From an uncultured Dorea sp. (GTDB lineage: Bacteria > Bacillota > Clostridia > Lachnospirales > Lachnospiraceae), in contig CAKRCL010000029.1 in the NCBI GenBank assembly GCA_934307335.1, positions 1 through 20,090 of the forward strand: DNA of 20,090 nt, given 5' to 3'. Positions within the stretch are counted from its first letter, which is position 1, and every line of letters starts with the position of its first letter. Below, piece after piece: positions 8,285 to 15,178 of the stretch. Under the pieces are notes generated by a model. The model saw nothing but the letters and a program-made list of their open reading frames with translations. It searched no databases and was not told where the DNA came from. The translations under genes and the position numbers were made by a program.

Positions 8285-8493
8285 AATAAAATGATGTTGG
8301 GGTCAAAAGCCTCAACTATGATGCCTACGGATTGTTCCGTGCTTTGCACTCCTACAATCCTCCCAATTATTCGCATATCGTGGGATTGTCATCCCACTTT
8401 TAGGCTCATATTGGGGCGGGTTCCAAGGTCTTTCATCCACTTATGAGCAAGCTCATGTGGATTTAGACCTTTTGACCCTGGCATCAATAAAAT
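8285..8493. mobile_element. MITE-like element with 17-bp inverted ends and 8-bp target duplication
   Basis: The left end GATGTTGGGGTCAAAAG (8293-8309) and the right end CTTTTGACCCTGGCATC (8469-8485) are inverted repeats matching at 14 of 17 positions. Immediately outside, AATAAAAT occurs at 8285-8292 and again at 8486-8493, a perfect 8-bp direct repeat as left by transposition. The 193-bp interior has no credible open frame and is visibly richer in G+C than its flanks. It appears to have inserted between the kinase stop codon and the native terminator. It would need a transposase supplied in trans; which insertion sequence family that is cannot be told from this copy. Confidence 0.8.
8327..8471. 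other. Nested hairpins inside the MITE-like element
   Basis: Three perfect or near-perfect hairpins are present: ACGGA-TTGT-TCCGT (8327-8340), GTGGGAT-TGTC-ATCCCAC (8380-8397), and a long one at 8425-8471. The long one pairs AAGGTCT with AGACCTT, ATCCAC with GTGGAT and ATGAGC with GCTCAT. ACAATCC (8354-8360) can also pair with GGATTGT (8383-8389), which would exclude the second hairpin. As RNA this would form a compact structure in the kinase 3' untranslated region. Confidence 0.6.
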
Positions 8494-8520
8494 ATTGCAA
8501 AGAGAATATAATGTTTTGTA

Positions 8521-8561
8521 AAAAGGAAATCTAAGCTAGGTAGTTTAGTTTTCCTTTTTTT
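8521..8561 (+). terminator. Intrinsic terminator of the two-component operon
   Basis: GGAAATCTAA (8525-8534) pairs with TTAGTTTTCC (8544-8553) with one mismatch, extended by A-T pairs, and is followed by seven T (8554-8560 region). It lies beyond the MITE-like insertion and before the lipoprotein promoter, so the two transcription units are separate. Confidence 0.75.
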
Positions 8562-8594
8562 AGCTTTTCAAGGACACAAATCCTTCACAATTTT

Positions 8595-8637
8595 CTTAAG
8601 TTCTTTTTAGGTTCATTTAAAGTATCCCATCTATACT
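8595..8637 (+). promoter_or_regulatory. Lipoprotein/MacAB-like operon promoter with triple 11-bp repeats
   Basis: CTTAAG (8595), TTTAGG (8606) and TTAAAG (8617) are spaced exactly 11 bp apart, each followed by or near TTC. The -10 TATACT lies at 8632-8637, again 9 bp after the last repeat, as in the response regulator's own promoter. No consensus -35 is present (AGGTTC at the expected place). This fits activation by the adjacent OmpR-family regulator binding as tandem dimers. Confidence 0.6.
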
Positions 8638-8709
8638 CATACCTGTAAACAAAAACAAATGCAAATAAAGATGAAAATCATATTTGATATTTCGGGAAGG
8701 AGAATAGAT

Positions 8710-10902
8710 ATGAAACGAAATTACGCAGCGATTACATTAGGTATTGTACTGGGGGCATCCCTGCTTGGCGGTTGTGGACAGAAGACAACAACTTCTGAAG
8801 ATACAGGAACGATTTATGGTGAGGTAACAGAAGTCAGCGAAGATGGCCTGACAATTGATGTTGGTACGATGAAGGAACAGGATCAGAAATCTGATGATAA
8901 CAATTCTACAGACAGCAAGGACAATTCAGATAGTACAGACAGCACAGATTCTACAGATAGCACAGACTCTACAGACAGTACAGATTCTACAGACAGCATG
9001 GATTCTACAGACAGCACAGATTCTACAGACAGTACAGATTCTACGGATAGCACAGACAGTAACGGCGGTCCTGGCGGAGTACCGGGAGGAGAAGCACCAA
9101 GTGGAGAGGCACCGTCCATGATCGATCTGACAGGAGAAGAAAAAGAGATTACAATTTCTGATGATACAACTATTACAAAAGAAAATATGGGTGGCGGTCC
9201 TGGTGGAGCACCTGGAGGAGAAGCACCAAGTGGTGACGATAATGGAGAAACCCCACCGGAGAAGCCGTCCGATGACAACGGAAACAGTAGATCGGACAGC
9301 AAAGAATCTACAGATAGTACAGACAGCAACAGCACAGACAGCAACAGCACAGACAGCAATGGTACAGACAGCAATGGTGGAGCATTAAGTGGAGACAATA
9401 AAGGTGGAGCACCGAGTGGGGATAACAACGGAGGCAGCACACTGGGAGGTAACCAGCAGAGTGAAGAGGAGGATATTGAACTTTCTGATATTTCCGAAGG
9501 TGATATTGTAGCCGTAACATTTGACGACAACGGAAAAGTTGAGAGCATCAAAGTCATTTCCTCTGGAATGCAGGGAGGTGGCGGACAGTCTGAAGCTCCG
9601 ACAAGCTATACAGCAGTCAATGAGTACACAGAAGATACAGAGGAGTCCGGCAAAACTGTAAAGTCTGAAGGGACAGACGAGAATGCCATCCATGCCTATG
9701 AAGGCGCGACTGTAAACTTAAGTGATTTCACAGTGACAAGAGATTCTTCGGACAGTCAGGGTGGAGATTCTTCCAGTTTTTACGGAGTCGGTGCAGCTGT
9801 TCTGGAAAGTGACGGAACTTTGAACATTTCTGACAGTACGATTGAGACCGATGCAAATGGTGCGGCGGGTATATTTGCATACAACAATGGAACGGTCTAT
9901 GCGGCAGATATGACCATTTCTACAAAAGGTGATACATCTGGAGGTATCCATGCAGCAGGTGGCGGAACATTATATGCGTGGGATCTGACAGCAACAACAG
10001 AGGGTGAATCTTCCGCAGCAATCCGAAGTGACAGAGGCGGCGGGAAAATGGTCGTAGACGGTGGAACTTATACTTCCAACGGTACAGGTTCTCCGGCAGT
10101 TTATTTTACTGCAGATATTGCAGTTAATGATGCAACGCTGACAGCTAACGGTTCAGAAGCAGTTTGTATCGAAGGACTGAATTCACTTCGCCTGTTCGAC
10201 TGTGATCTGACAGGAAATATGAGTGATGACGAACAGAATGACTGTACATGGAATGTAATCTTATACCAGAGTATGTCCGGTGACTCTGAGGTTGGAAACA
10301 GTACATTTGAAATGAATGGTGGAACAATCACAGCCCAAAATGGAGGAATGTTCTACACAACAAACACAGAGTCTACATTTACACTTTCTGATGTAGATAT
10401 TACATATACTGATGACAATGATTTCTTCCTCCGCTGCACTGGTAACGACAACCAAAGGGGGTGGGGAACAACCGGTGAAAATGGAGCGGACTGCACATTT
10501 ACAGCAACGAAGCAGGAAATGAAAGGCGACATTATCTGGGACAGTATAAGCCAGCTTGATTTCTATATGAGAGATGGAAGTTCTCTGACAGGCGCAGTGG
10601 TAGACGATGAGACATACGCCGGAAATGGCGGGGACGGATACTGCAATCTGTACATCGGAAGTGGCTGCACATGGACAGTCACAGGCGACAGTAATTTAAG
10701 TGAACTGCAGAATTCAGGTACGATCGTTGATGCAGATGGCAATACCGTTACAATCAAAGGCTCTGACGGAACAGTTTATGTGGAGGGATCAAGTGAGTAT
10801 ACCATCACAGTAAACAGCTACAAGACAACAGCAGATACTTCTGGCGCAACCGCAACTACAAGCTGGTCTGACTATGAAGTAGAGCGTCCGTCTGGCTTAT
10901 AA
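8710..10902 (+). CDS. Surface lipoprotein with Asp-Ser-Thr repeats and beta-helix
   Basis: A 730-residue exported lipoprotein. The chosen start is ATG 8710, behind GGGAAGGAG and directly before a lipoprotein signal peptide ending LGGC (C22). An in-frame start at 8659 would add 17 residues ahead of that signal peptide. After a short folded piece (~30-60) comes a Asp-Ser-Thr tract at residues 74-117, then Gly/Pro-rich segments (GGPGGAPGGEAPSG), a second repeat at ~205-223 and an acidic region. From about residue 330 to the end, regular strands such as GTLNISDSTIETDANGAAG, GGTLYAWDLTATTEG and KMVVDGGTYTSNGTGSP point to a right-handed parallel beta-helix. It resembles Firmicutes carbohydrate-binding or adhesin-like beta-helix proteins (Cthe_2159-like is one candidate). 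It starts the operon with the MacA/MacB-like genes; its activity is unknown. Confidence 0.8.
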   Translation: MKRNYAAITLGIVLGASLLGGCGQKTTTSEDTGTIYGEVTEVSEDGLTIDVGTMKEQDQKSDDNNSTDSKDNSDSTDSTDSTDSTDSTDSTDSTDSMDSTDSTDSTDSTDSTDSTDSNGGPGGVPGGEAPSGEAPSMIDLTGEEKEITISDDTTITKENMGGGPGGAPGGEAPSGDDNGETPPEKPSDDNGNSRSDSKESTDSTDSNSTDSNSTDSNGTDSNGGALSGDNKGGAPSGDNNGGSTLGGNQQSEEEDIELSDISEGDIVAVTFDDNGKVESIKVISSGMQGGGGQSEAPTSYTAVNEYTEDTEESGKTVKSEGTDENAIHAYEGATVNLSDFTVTRDSSDSQGGDSSSFYGVGAAVLESDGTLNISDSTIETDANGAAGIFAYNNGTVYAADMTISTKGDTSGGIHAAGGGTLYAWDLTATTEGESSAAIRSDRGGGKMVVDGGTYTSNGTGSPAVYFTADIAVNDATLTANGSEAVCIEGLNSLRLFDCDLTGNMSDDEQNDCTWNVILYQSMSGDSEVGNSTFEMNGGTITAQNGGMFYTTNTESTFTLSDVDITYTDDNDFFLRCTGNDNQRGWGTTGENGADCTFTATKQEMKGDIIWDSISQLDFYMRDGSSLTGAVVDDETYAGNGGDGYCNLYIGSGCTWTVTGDSNLSELQNSGTIVDADGNTVTIKGSDGTVYVEGSSEYTITVNSYKTTADTSGATATTSWSDYEVERPSGL
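8929..9060 (+). repeat. 9-bp coding repeat tract (Asp-Ser-Thr)x14
   Basis: Fourteen consecutive 9-base units encode D-S-T, with one D-S-M, and the tract ends in D-S. Codons alternate (AGC/AGT/TCT for Ser, GAC/GAT for Asp), giving an imperfect 18-base period. The tract is likely a flexible, acidic wall-spanning stalk and is prone to change in length by slippage in multiples of three. Confidence 0.9.
9322..9378 (+). repeat. 15-bp coding repeat (Asp-Ser-Asn-Ser/Gly-Thr)
   Basis: Almost four 15-base units (GACAGCAACAGCACA and variants with AATGGT) encode the pentapeptide D-S-N-S/G-T at residues 205-223 of the lipoprotein. It is related in composition to the upstream Asp-Ser-Thr tract but has a different period. 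Confidence 0.8.
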
Positions 10903-10934
10903 AAATCTGAAAATGTGGTAAAAAGGAGTATATC

Positions 10935-12908
10935 ATGAATAAAAAGATGATTCGACGAAGCATCGCAGGAGGAGCTTGTGTGGTAGTACTGGCGGCGGCT
11001 GGATTTGCCGTTTACAGTAAAGGAGCAGATAAATCTGAAAGTCAGGAAACTGTACAATCTGCAGAGGCCGAGAAAGGAAACATCAGCACGACAGTTGTAG
11101 GAACCGGAACTTTGGAAAATGGTACCGCCATAGATGTGGTGGTGCCTGCCGGCGTCAAGGTAAAAGAAGTGCTGGTGTCAAGTGGTGATACCGTGACAGA
11201 AGGGCAGGTTCTGGCAACTCTGGATGAAGCTTCCATTGCCAGTGAGCTTCTGGAAGTGAAGGAAAATATCGAGACCGTGGAAGATGAAATTGATGCTTTG
11301 TCTGATGAAGCAGATGAGGAAGGTACGACTGAATATCTGGAAGCGAAGGTGCTGAACGGACAGCTTTCAGATCTGACTGAGGCAAAAACAGCGCTGGAAA
11401 ATCTCTTGGAAAGTCAGGCAATTACAGCGACCTGTGCCGGAACGATCAGCAGTGTAAATGTACAGGCTGATACGGAAGTGACGAAAAGTTCAGAGAGCAG
11501 CGCAAGCAGCAGTGCTGCGGGAAACAGTAATACGAATACTGTGGCATCAGCAGATACGATAGCTGCCACAGCTTCTGCAGATGGTGCGAGCTCAGTTATT
11601 AAAACAACGGCAGCAAGTAGCGAGAAAAATACGTCAAGCGGAATGGCAGTAGGTCTTACATATCTTACAGCAGATACCAATACAAGCGTAGCTGTAAATA
11701 CAGATGAAAATGATAGTATTACGTATCTGAGTGAAGATGGAGCTGAGGCAGAAAGTATCATTACGATTAGTGAGTGTAGTGTTGAAGTGGAAGCTCCGGT
11801 GACTGGAGGTACGCCGCAGACTGAAATTGCAGAGACAGATCAGTATACAGGAACGATTTCCTGGAATCTTTCGAAAGAAAAGTTCCAGTCCGGCACATCA
11901 TACACTGCAGATATCAGATTGACAGCAAAAGATGGATATGAATTTTCTGATAGTATTCTGCCAGTAGTCAAAGGAGTAGATGTAACAAGTCAGGTTGTAG
12001 AAAGTGACGCAGGGGAAAGTATTTTACAGATTAAGGCAAAATTTACCAAGACTGTTTCAGAAGAAGGGACATCGGGAAGTGCAGCAGCAGGCGCTGCAGC
12101 CAGTGGTGTATCTACTATTATAGGAAATAATGGAGGTCAGAGTGGAACTGCATCAGGCAACAGTGCGTCTGGCAGTGGAAATGCAGGTTCTGCAAGTTCA
12201 GGTTCTGTAAGTTCAGGTTCCGCAAGTGTAGCTTCATCAGGTTCCGCTTCTTCGGTTGGAACAACAGGAACTTCTGATTATAGCCTGTATGAGACTGCAG
12301 CATTCTCTATCGCAAGTGCAACAGAAGCTTCGGTATCTATCAATGTAGATGAGCTGGATATTCTTTCGGTAAAAGAGGGGCAGACAGCGACAGTCACATT
12401 AGATGCACTGGACGGACAGGAATTTGAAGGTACGATTACAGAAGTTTCCAATGAGGCTTCTAGCGGTAGCAGCAGCGCGAAATATCCGGTTACCATCACA
12501 TTTGAAAAAACAGAGGATATGTTGCTCGGTATGAGTGCGTCTGCAACTATTCATGTGAATGAGGCAGAAGATACGGTGTTGATTCCAGTGGATGCACTTC
12601 AGGAAAAAGGAGACAGTACATTTGTCTATACAGAAAAGGACAGTGACGGAAATTTGAGTGGTGAAATAGAAGTAGAGACAGGAATTTCGAATGGCAGTCA
12701 AGTGGAAATTACTAGTGGGCTTGAAGAAGGCGATACAGTTTATTATCTGAAAGCAGAAAGTTCAGATACAAATTCTGGGCAGAATATGCCTGGAGGTATG
12801 GAAGGACAGGGGAGTATGCCAGATATGAACGGTGGCGAAGCACCGTCCGGTGGTCAGGCTCCTTCAGGTGGCAGACCAGGTGGAGATGGCGGTGCACCAA
12901 GTAAGTAA
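10935..12908 (+). CDS. MacA/HlyD-like membrane fusion (adaptor) protein, enlarged
   Basis: A 657-residue adaptor for a MacB-type exporter, with AAAAAGGAG before ATG 10935 and an N-terminal membrane anchor (residues ~8-27). One half of a lipoyl-like domain is seen at VVVPAGVKVKEVLVSSGDTV, a charged coiled-coil hairpin at ~100-155, and the second lipoyl half at ITATCAGTISSVNV. The family then normally passes straight to the beta-barrel. Here about 280 residues intervene: a Ser/Ala-rich stretch, an Ig-like surface domain (~281-377, with GGTPQTEIAETDQYTGTISW) and a Gly/Ser linker (~379-445). The barrel and membrane-proximal domains resume at SVSINVDELDI and end near residue 605. The tail is Gly/Pro-rich with GGEAPSGGQAPSGG, echoing the upstream lipoprotein. 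It lies 32 bases after the lipoprotein and 13 before the ATPase gene. Confidence 0.85.
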   Translation: MNKKMIRRSIAGGACVVVLAAAGFAVYSKGADKSESQETVQSAEAEKGNISTTVVGTGTLENGTAIDVVVPAGVKVKEVLVSSGDTVTEGQVLATLDEASIASELLEVKENIETVEDEIDALSDEADEEGTTEYLEAKVLNGQLSDLTEAKTALENLLESQAITATCAGTISSVNVQADTEVTKSSESSASSSAAGNSNTNTVASADTIAATASADGASSVIKTTAASSEKNTSSGMAVGLTYLTADTNTSVAVNTDENDSITYLSEDGAEAESIITISECSVEVEAPVTGGTPQTEIAETDQYTGTISWNLSKEKFQSGTSYTADIRLTAKDGYEFSDSILPVVKGVDVTSQVVESDAGESILQIKAKFTKTVSEEGTSGSAAAGAAASGVSTIIGNNGGQSGTASGNSASGSGNAGSASSGSVSSGSASVASSGSASSVGTTGTSDYSLYETAAFSIASATEASVSINVDELDILSVKEGQTATVTLDALDGQEFEGTITEVSNEASSGSSSAKYPVTITFEKTEDMLLGMSASATIHVNEAEDTVLIPVDALQEKGDSTFVYTEKDSDGNLSGEIEVETGISNGSQVEITSGLEEGDTVYYLKAESSDTNSGQNMPGGMEGQGSMPDMNGGEAPSGGQAPSGGRPGGDGGAPSK

Positions 12909-12921
12909 AGGAGCAGGATAA

Positions 12922-13594
12922 ATGATTGTATTAAAAGACGTATCAAAAATCTATCAAATCGGAGATACAACCGTACATGCCCTGGATCATGCCAATATGC
13001 ATATCAAGGAAGGGGAGTTCGTAAGCATCATTGGTCCTTCCGGAAGTGGAAAGTCAACGATGATGAATATCATTGGATGTCTGGATACAGCGGATGAAGG
13101 GCAGTATCTTCTGGATGGCCAGCCGATTGAAAAATATTCTGAAAGGGAACTTGCCCAGGTCCGAAGCCGAAAGCTTGGATTTATTTTTCAAAGTTTTAAT
13201 CTTATTGGAAATATGACAGCAGCGGAAAATGTGGAACTTCCCATGATTTATCAGAAAGTTCCAAAAGAAGAGCGGAAAGAACGGGTTTATGAGGCGCTTA
13301 AGAGAGTGAAGTTAGAAGGACGGGCAAAAGCACCGTCCAGGTGAACTTTCAGGTGGACAGCAGCAGAGGGTAGCAATTGCAAGAGCCATTGCTACCAGGC
13401 CGTCACTGTTCCTTGCAGATGAGCCGACAGGAAATCTGGACTCTGCTACCGGCCGGGAAATCATGGATATTTTTCATGAGCTGCATGCACAGGGACATAC
13501 CATCGTACTTATTACACATGATCCATCGGTGGCAAAACAGGCGTCCAGAAGCATTCATATTTTAGATGGGACGCTTAAGGAGGTGGAATTATGA
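12922..13594 (+). pseudogene. MacB-like ABC exporter ATPase, frameshifted
   Basis: The first frame gives 140 residues with Walker A GPSGSGKST (residues 38-46) and Q-loop FIFQSFNLIG, then stops at TGA 13342. The rest continues one frame over from about 13331: [20 protein letters not shown] (ABC signature), then [16 protein letters not shown] (Walker B, D-loop) and the switch histidine in ITHDPSVA, ending at TGA 13592-13594. Dropping one A from the AAAA run at 13326-13329 restores [11 protein letters not shown] and a 223-residue protein of normal MacB/LolD-type length. Its stop overlaps the permease start by 4 bases (ATGA). As written, the first product lacks the signature and Walker B and cannot hydrolyse ATP. 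This is either a real loss, a phase-variable A run or a sequencing error. Confidence 0.85.
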
Positions 13595-14772
13595 TCCTTC
13601 AGTCCGTAAAAATGGCGTGGAAAGCAGTTCTTTCTAATAAGATGCGATCATTTCTTACGATGCTTGGAATCATTATTGGAGTCATGTCACTAGTAGTTCT
13701 CGTGTCACTGGCAGGTGGAACGACAGATTCTGTCAATGCCCAGATTGCCAGTATGGGGAGTAATCTTTTGACGGTGAGTATTCAGGATGATAAGGGGAAT
13801 CCGATGAAACTTGATGATGTGGAAGCACTGACTGAAAATGATGAGATTGCAGAGGCGGCACCGGTGGCAGCCAGCAGCGTGACGGCTTCCAGCACGTATT
13901 CGGAAGAGACTGCCAATATCTATGGAACAACAGGTTCTTATGCAGAGATTCAAGGACTTGAGTTATATTCCGGCCGCTTTTTGAAAAAGACGGATATTGA
14001 GAATCATACAAATGTTGTAGTTATTAATGCGGGACTTGCAATCCAGGTCATGGGACGTATGAATGTGACAGGTGAATCGATTTCTCTGGACGGTGTGGAT
14101 TATCAGATTATCGGAGTATTAAAAGCAAACGAGAATGATTCCACAACAACAGAAAATTATGAAGCCTATATCCCATACACTTCCCTTGTGCGGCTTGCAA
14201 GTGATGTATCTTCGCAAGTGACCAGTTTCTGCGTATCAGCAACAAGTGAGGATTCTTTAGAAGAGGCAGAAAATGTTGTGACCCAGACGATGATGCAGAG
14301 ATTTTCTCAGGATGAGGATGCATTTACCATTATCAATCAGTCTACAGTTATGGAGACAATGGCAAGCGTCAACCAGACGTTGCAGTTGATGCTTGGAGGG
14401 ATAGCCGGAATTTCTCTTCTTGTCGGTGGAATCGGTATTATGAATATTATGCTTGTGTCAGTGACCGAGCGGACAAGAGAAATTGGAATCCGAAAGGCAA
14501 TTGGAGCAAATCGCAGTGTAATTATGCTGCAGTTTCTGATAGAGGCAATGATGCTCAGTCTCATGGGCTGTTTCCTTGGAATTGTTTTATCATGGACGGT
14601 GCTGCAGGTGATATCCACAGTCAACAGCGCAGACATGATATATACCATGTCAGGCGGAGTTGTAGGAATAGCCATTGCATTTTCCGTACTGATCGGGATC
14701 ATATTCGGATTGTACCCGGCGAATAAGGCAGCCAAGAAAAAGCCGGTGGATGCATTGCGATTTGCGGGGTAG
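13591..14772 (+). CDS. MacB/FtsX-family ABC exporter permease
   Basis: A 393-residue permease with the N-terminal sequence VKMAWKAVLSNKMRSFLTMLGIIIGV typical of stand-alone MacB permeases. One membrane helix lies near the N-terminus, followed by an extracytoplasmic domain of about 220 residues. The C-terminal FtsX core (from LMLGGIAGISLLVGGIGIMNIMLVSV) has three helices and the conserved TERTREIGIRKAIGA loop that meets the ATPase. It ends in LYPANKAAKKKPVDALRF, a usual family ending. GGAGG lies ahead of ATG 13591, which also overlaps the ATPase stop. With the adaptor it would form a MacAB-like exporter; in Firmicutes such systems often handle peptides or lipoprotein-type substrates. The substrate here is unknown. 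Confidence 0.92.
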   Translation: MILQSVKMAWKAVLSNKMRSFLTMLGIIIGVMSLVVLVSLAGGTTDSVNAQIASMGSNLLTVSIQDDKGNPMKLDDVEALTENDEIAEAAPVAASSVTASSTYSEETANIYGTTGSYAEIQGLELYSGRFLKKTDIENHTNVVVINAGLAIQVMGRMNVTGESISLDGVDYQIIGVLKANENDSTTTENYEAYIPYTSLVRLASDVSSQVTSFCVSATSEDSLEEAENVVTQTMMQRFSQDEDAFTIINQSTVMETMASVNQTLQLMLGGIAGISLLVGGIGIMNIMLVSVTERTREIGIRKAIGANRSVIMLQFLIEAMMLSLMGCFLGIVLSWTVLQVISTVNSADMIYTMSGGVVGIAIAFSVLIGIIFGLYPANKAAKKKPVDALRFAG

Positions 14773-14948
14773 GCAAAATGGTGCGCAAATTATAGATAAC
14801 TTTTTAAAGTGAGATGTATGAAAATAAAGAGTTCTTTATATTTTAATAAATAATTGATTTGTATAAAAACAATATTTATTGAAAAAAGTAATAACTAAAA
14901 TGTGATAATAGGAAATTCTAATAATACAACGAAATATAGCAAAATTGA
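14773..14948. other. AT-rich intergenic stretch after the exporter operon
   Basis: I see no gene here. A weak imperfect inverted repeat (AATAAATAATTG at 14845, CAATATTTATT at 14870) has no T run after it. No convincing terminator for the exporter operon is visible. Confidence 0.5.
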
Positions 14949-14977
14949 TTGACAAATCTGTGATTAACCTATAAAAT
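14949..14977 (+). promoter_or_regulatory. Promoter of the amino acid importer leader
   Basis: TTGACA (14949-14954), a 17-base spacer and TAAAAT (14972-14977) form a strong housekeeping-type promoter. Transcription should begin near 14984, about 195 bases before the binding-protein gene, leaving a long leader. Confidence 0.7.
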
Positions 14978-15033
14978 GAACAAGTCGTTCGTATTGGACA
15001 TATTGACGGAAAATTACGAAATGATTTTTTTAT

Positions 15034-15072
15034 AAATAGCGAAAATATATAAATATATTTTCGCTATTTTTT
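15034..15072 (+). terminator. Leader terminator/attenuator hairpin
   Basis: AAATAGCGAAAATATA (15034-15049) and TATATTTTCGCTATTT (15054-15069) form a perfect 16-bp stem with a 4-base loop, running into six T. It lies within the leader, ~50 bases after the predicted start of transcription. It either attenuates the importer operon or ends a separate ~90-base RNA. A short stem TTCGTA (14988)/TACGAA (15015) is possible upstream. I recognise no known riboswitch. Confidence 0.7.
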
Positions 15073-15178
15073 AAATACAAAAGAAGGGAGGAAAAGTTTA
15101 GTCTATAAGTCCGTAGAATACAACGAAGAATACTATAAATATATAAGTAGAAGACTTGGGAAAAAGAGGAGAAAAAAG

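Noticed and set aside
8929..9060. Short regular repeats that might suggest a CRISPR array.
   Set aside because: Units are contiguous 9-bp codon triplets with no unique spacers, and they lie inside a coding frame.
8883..9557. Long minus-strand and alternate plus-strand open frames across the lipoprotein repeats (SVLSVES-type translation).
   Set aside because: Tandem 9-bp coding repeats keep all frames open. The lipoprotein frame has the ribosome binding site, signal peptide and family-like C-terminal domain; the others have none.
14976..15035. 19-codon frame starting ATG 14976 in the importer leader (MNKSFVLDILTENYEMIFL), a possible leader peptide.
   Set aside because: Its ATG overlaps the -10 box of the predicted promoter and there is no Shine-Dalgarno sequence, so it would not be on the transcript.
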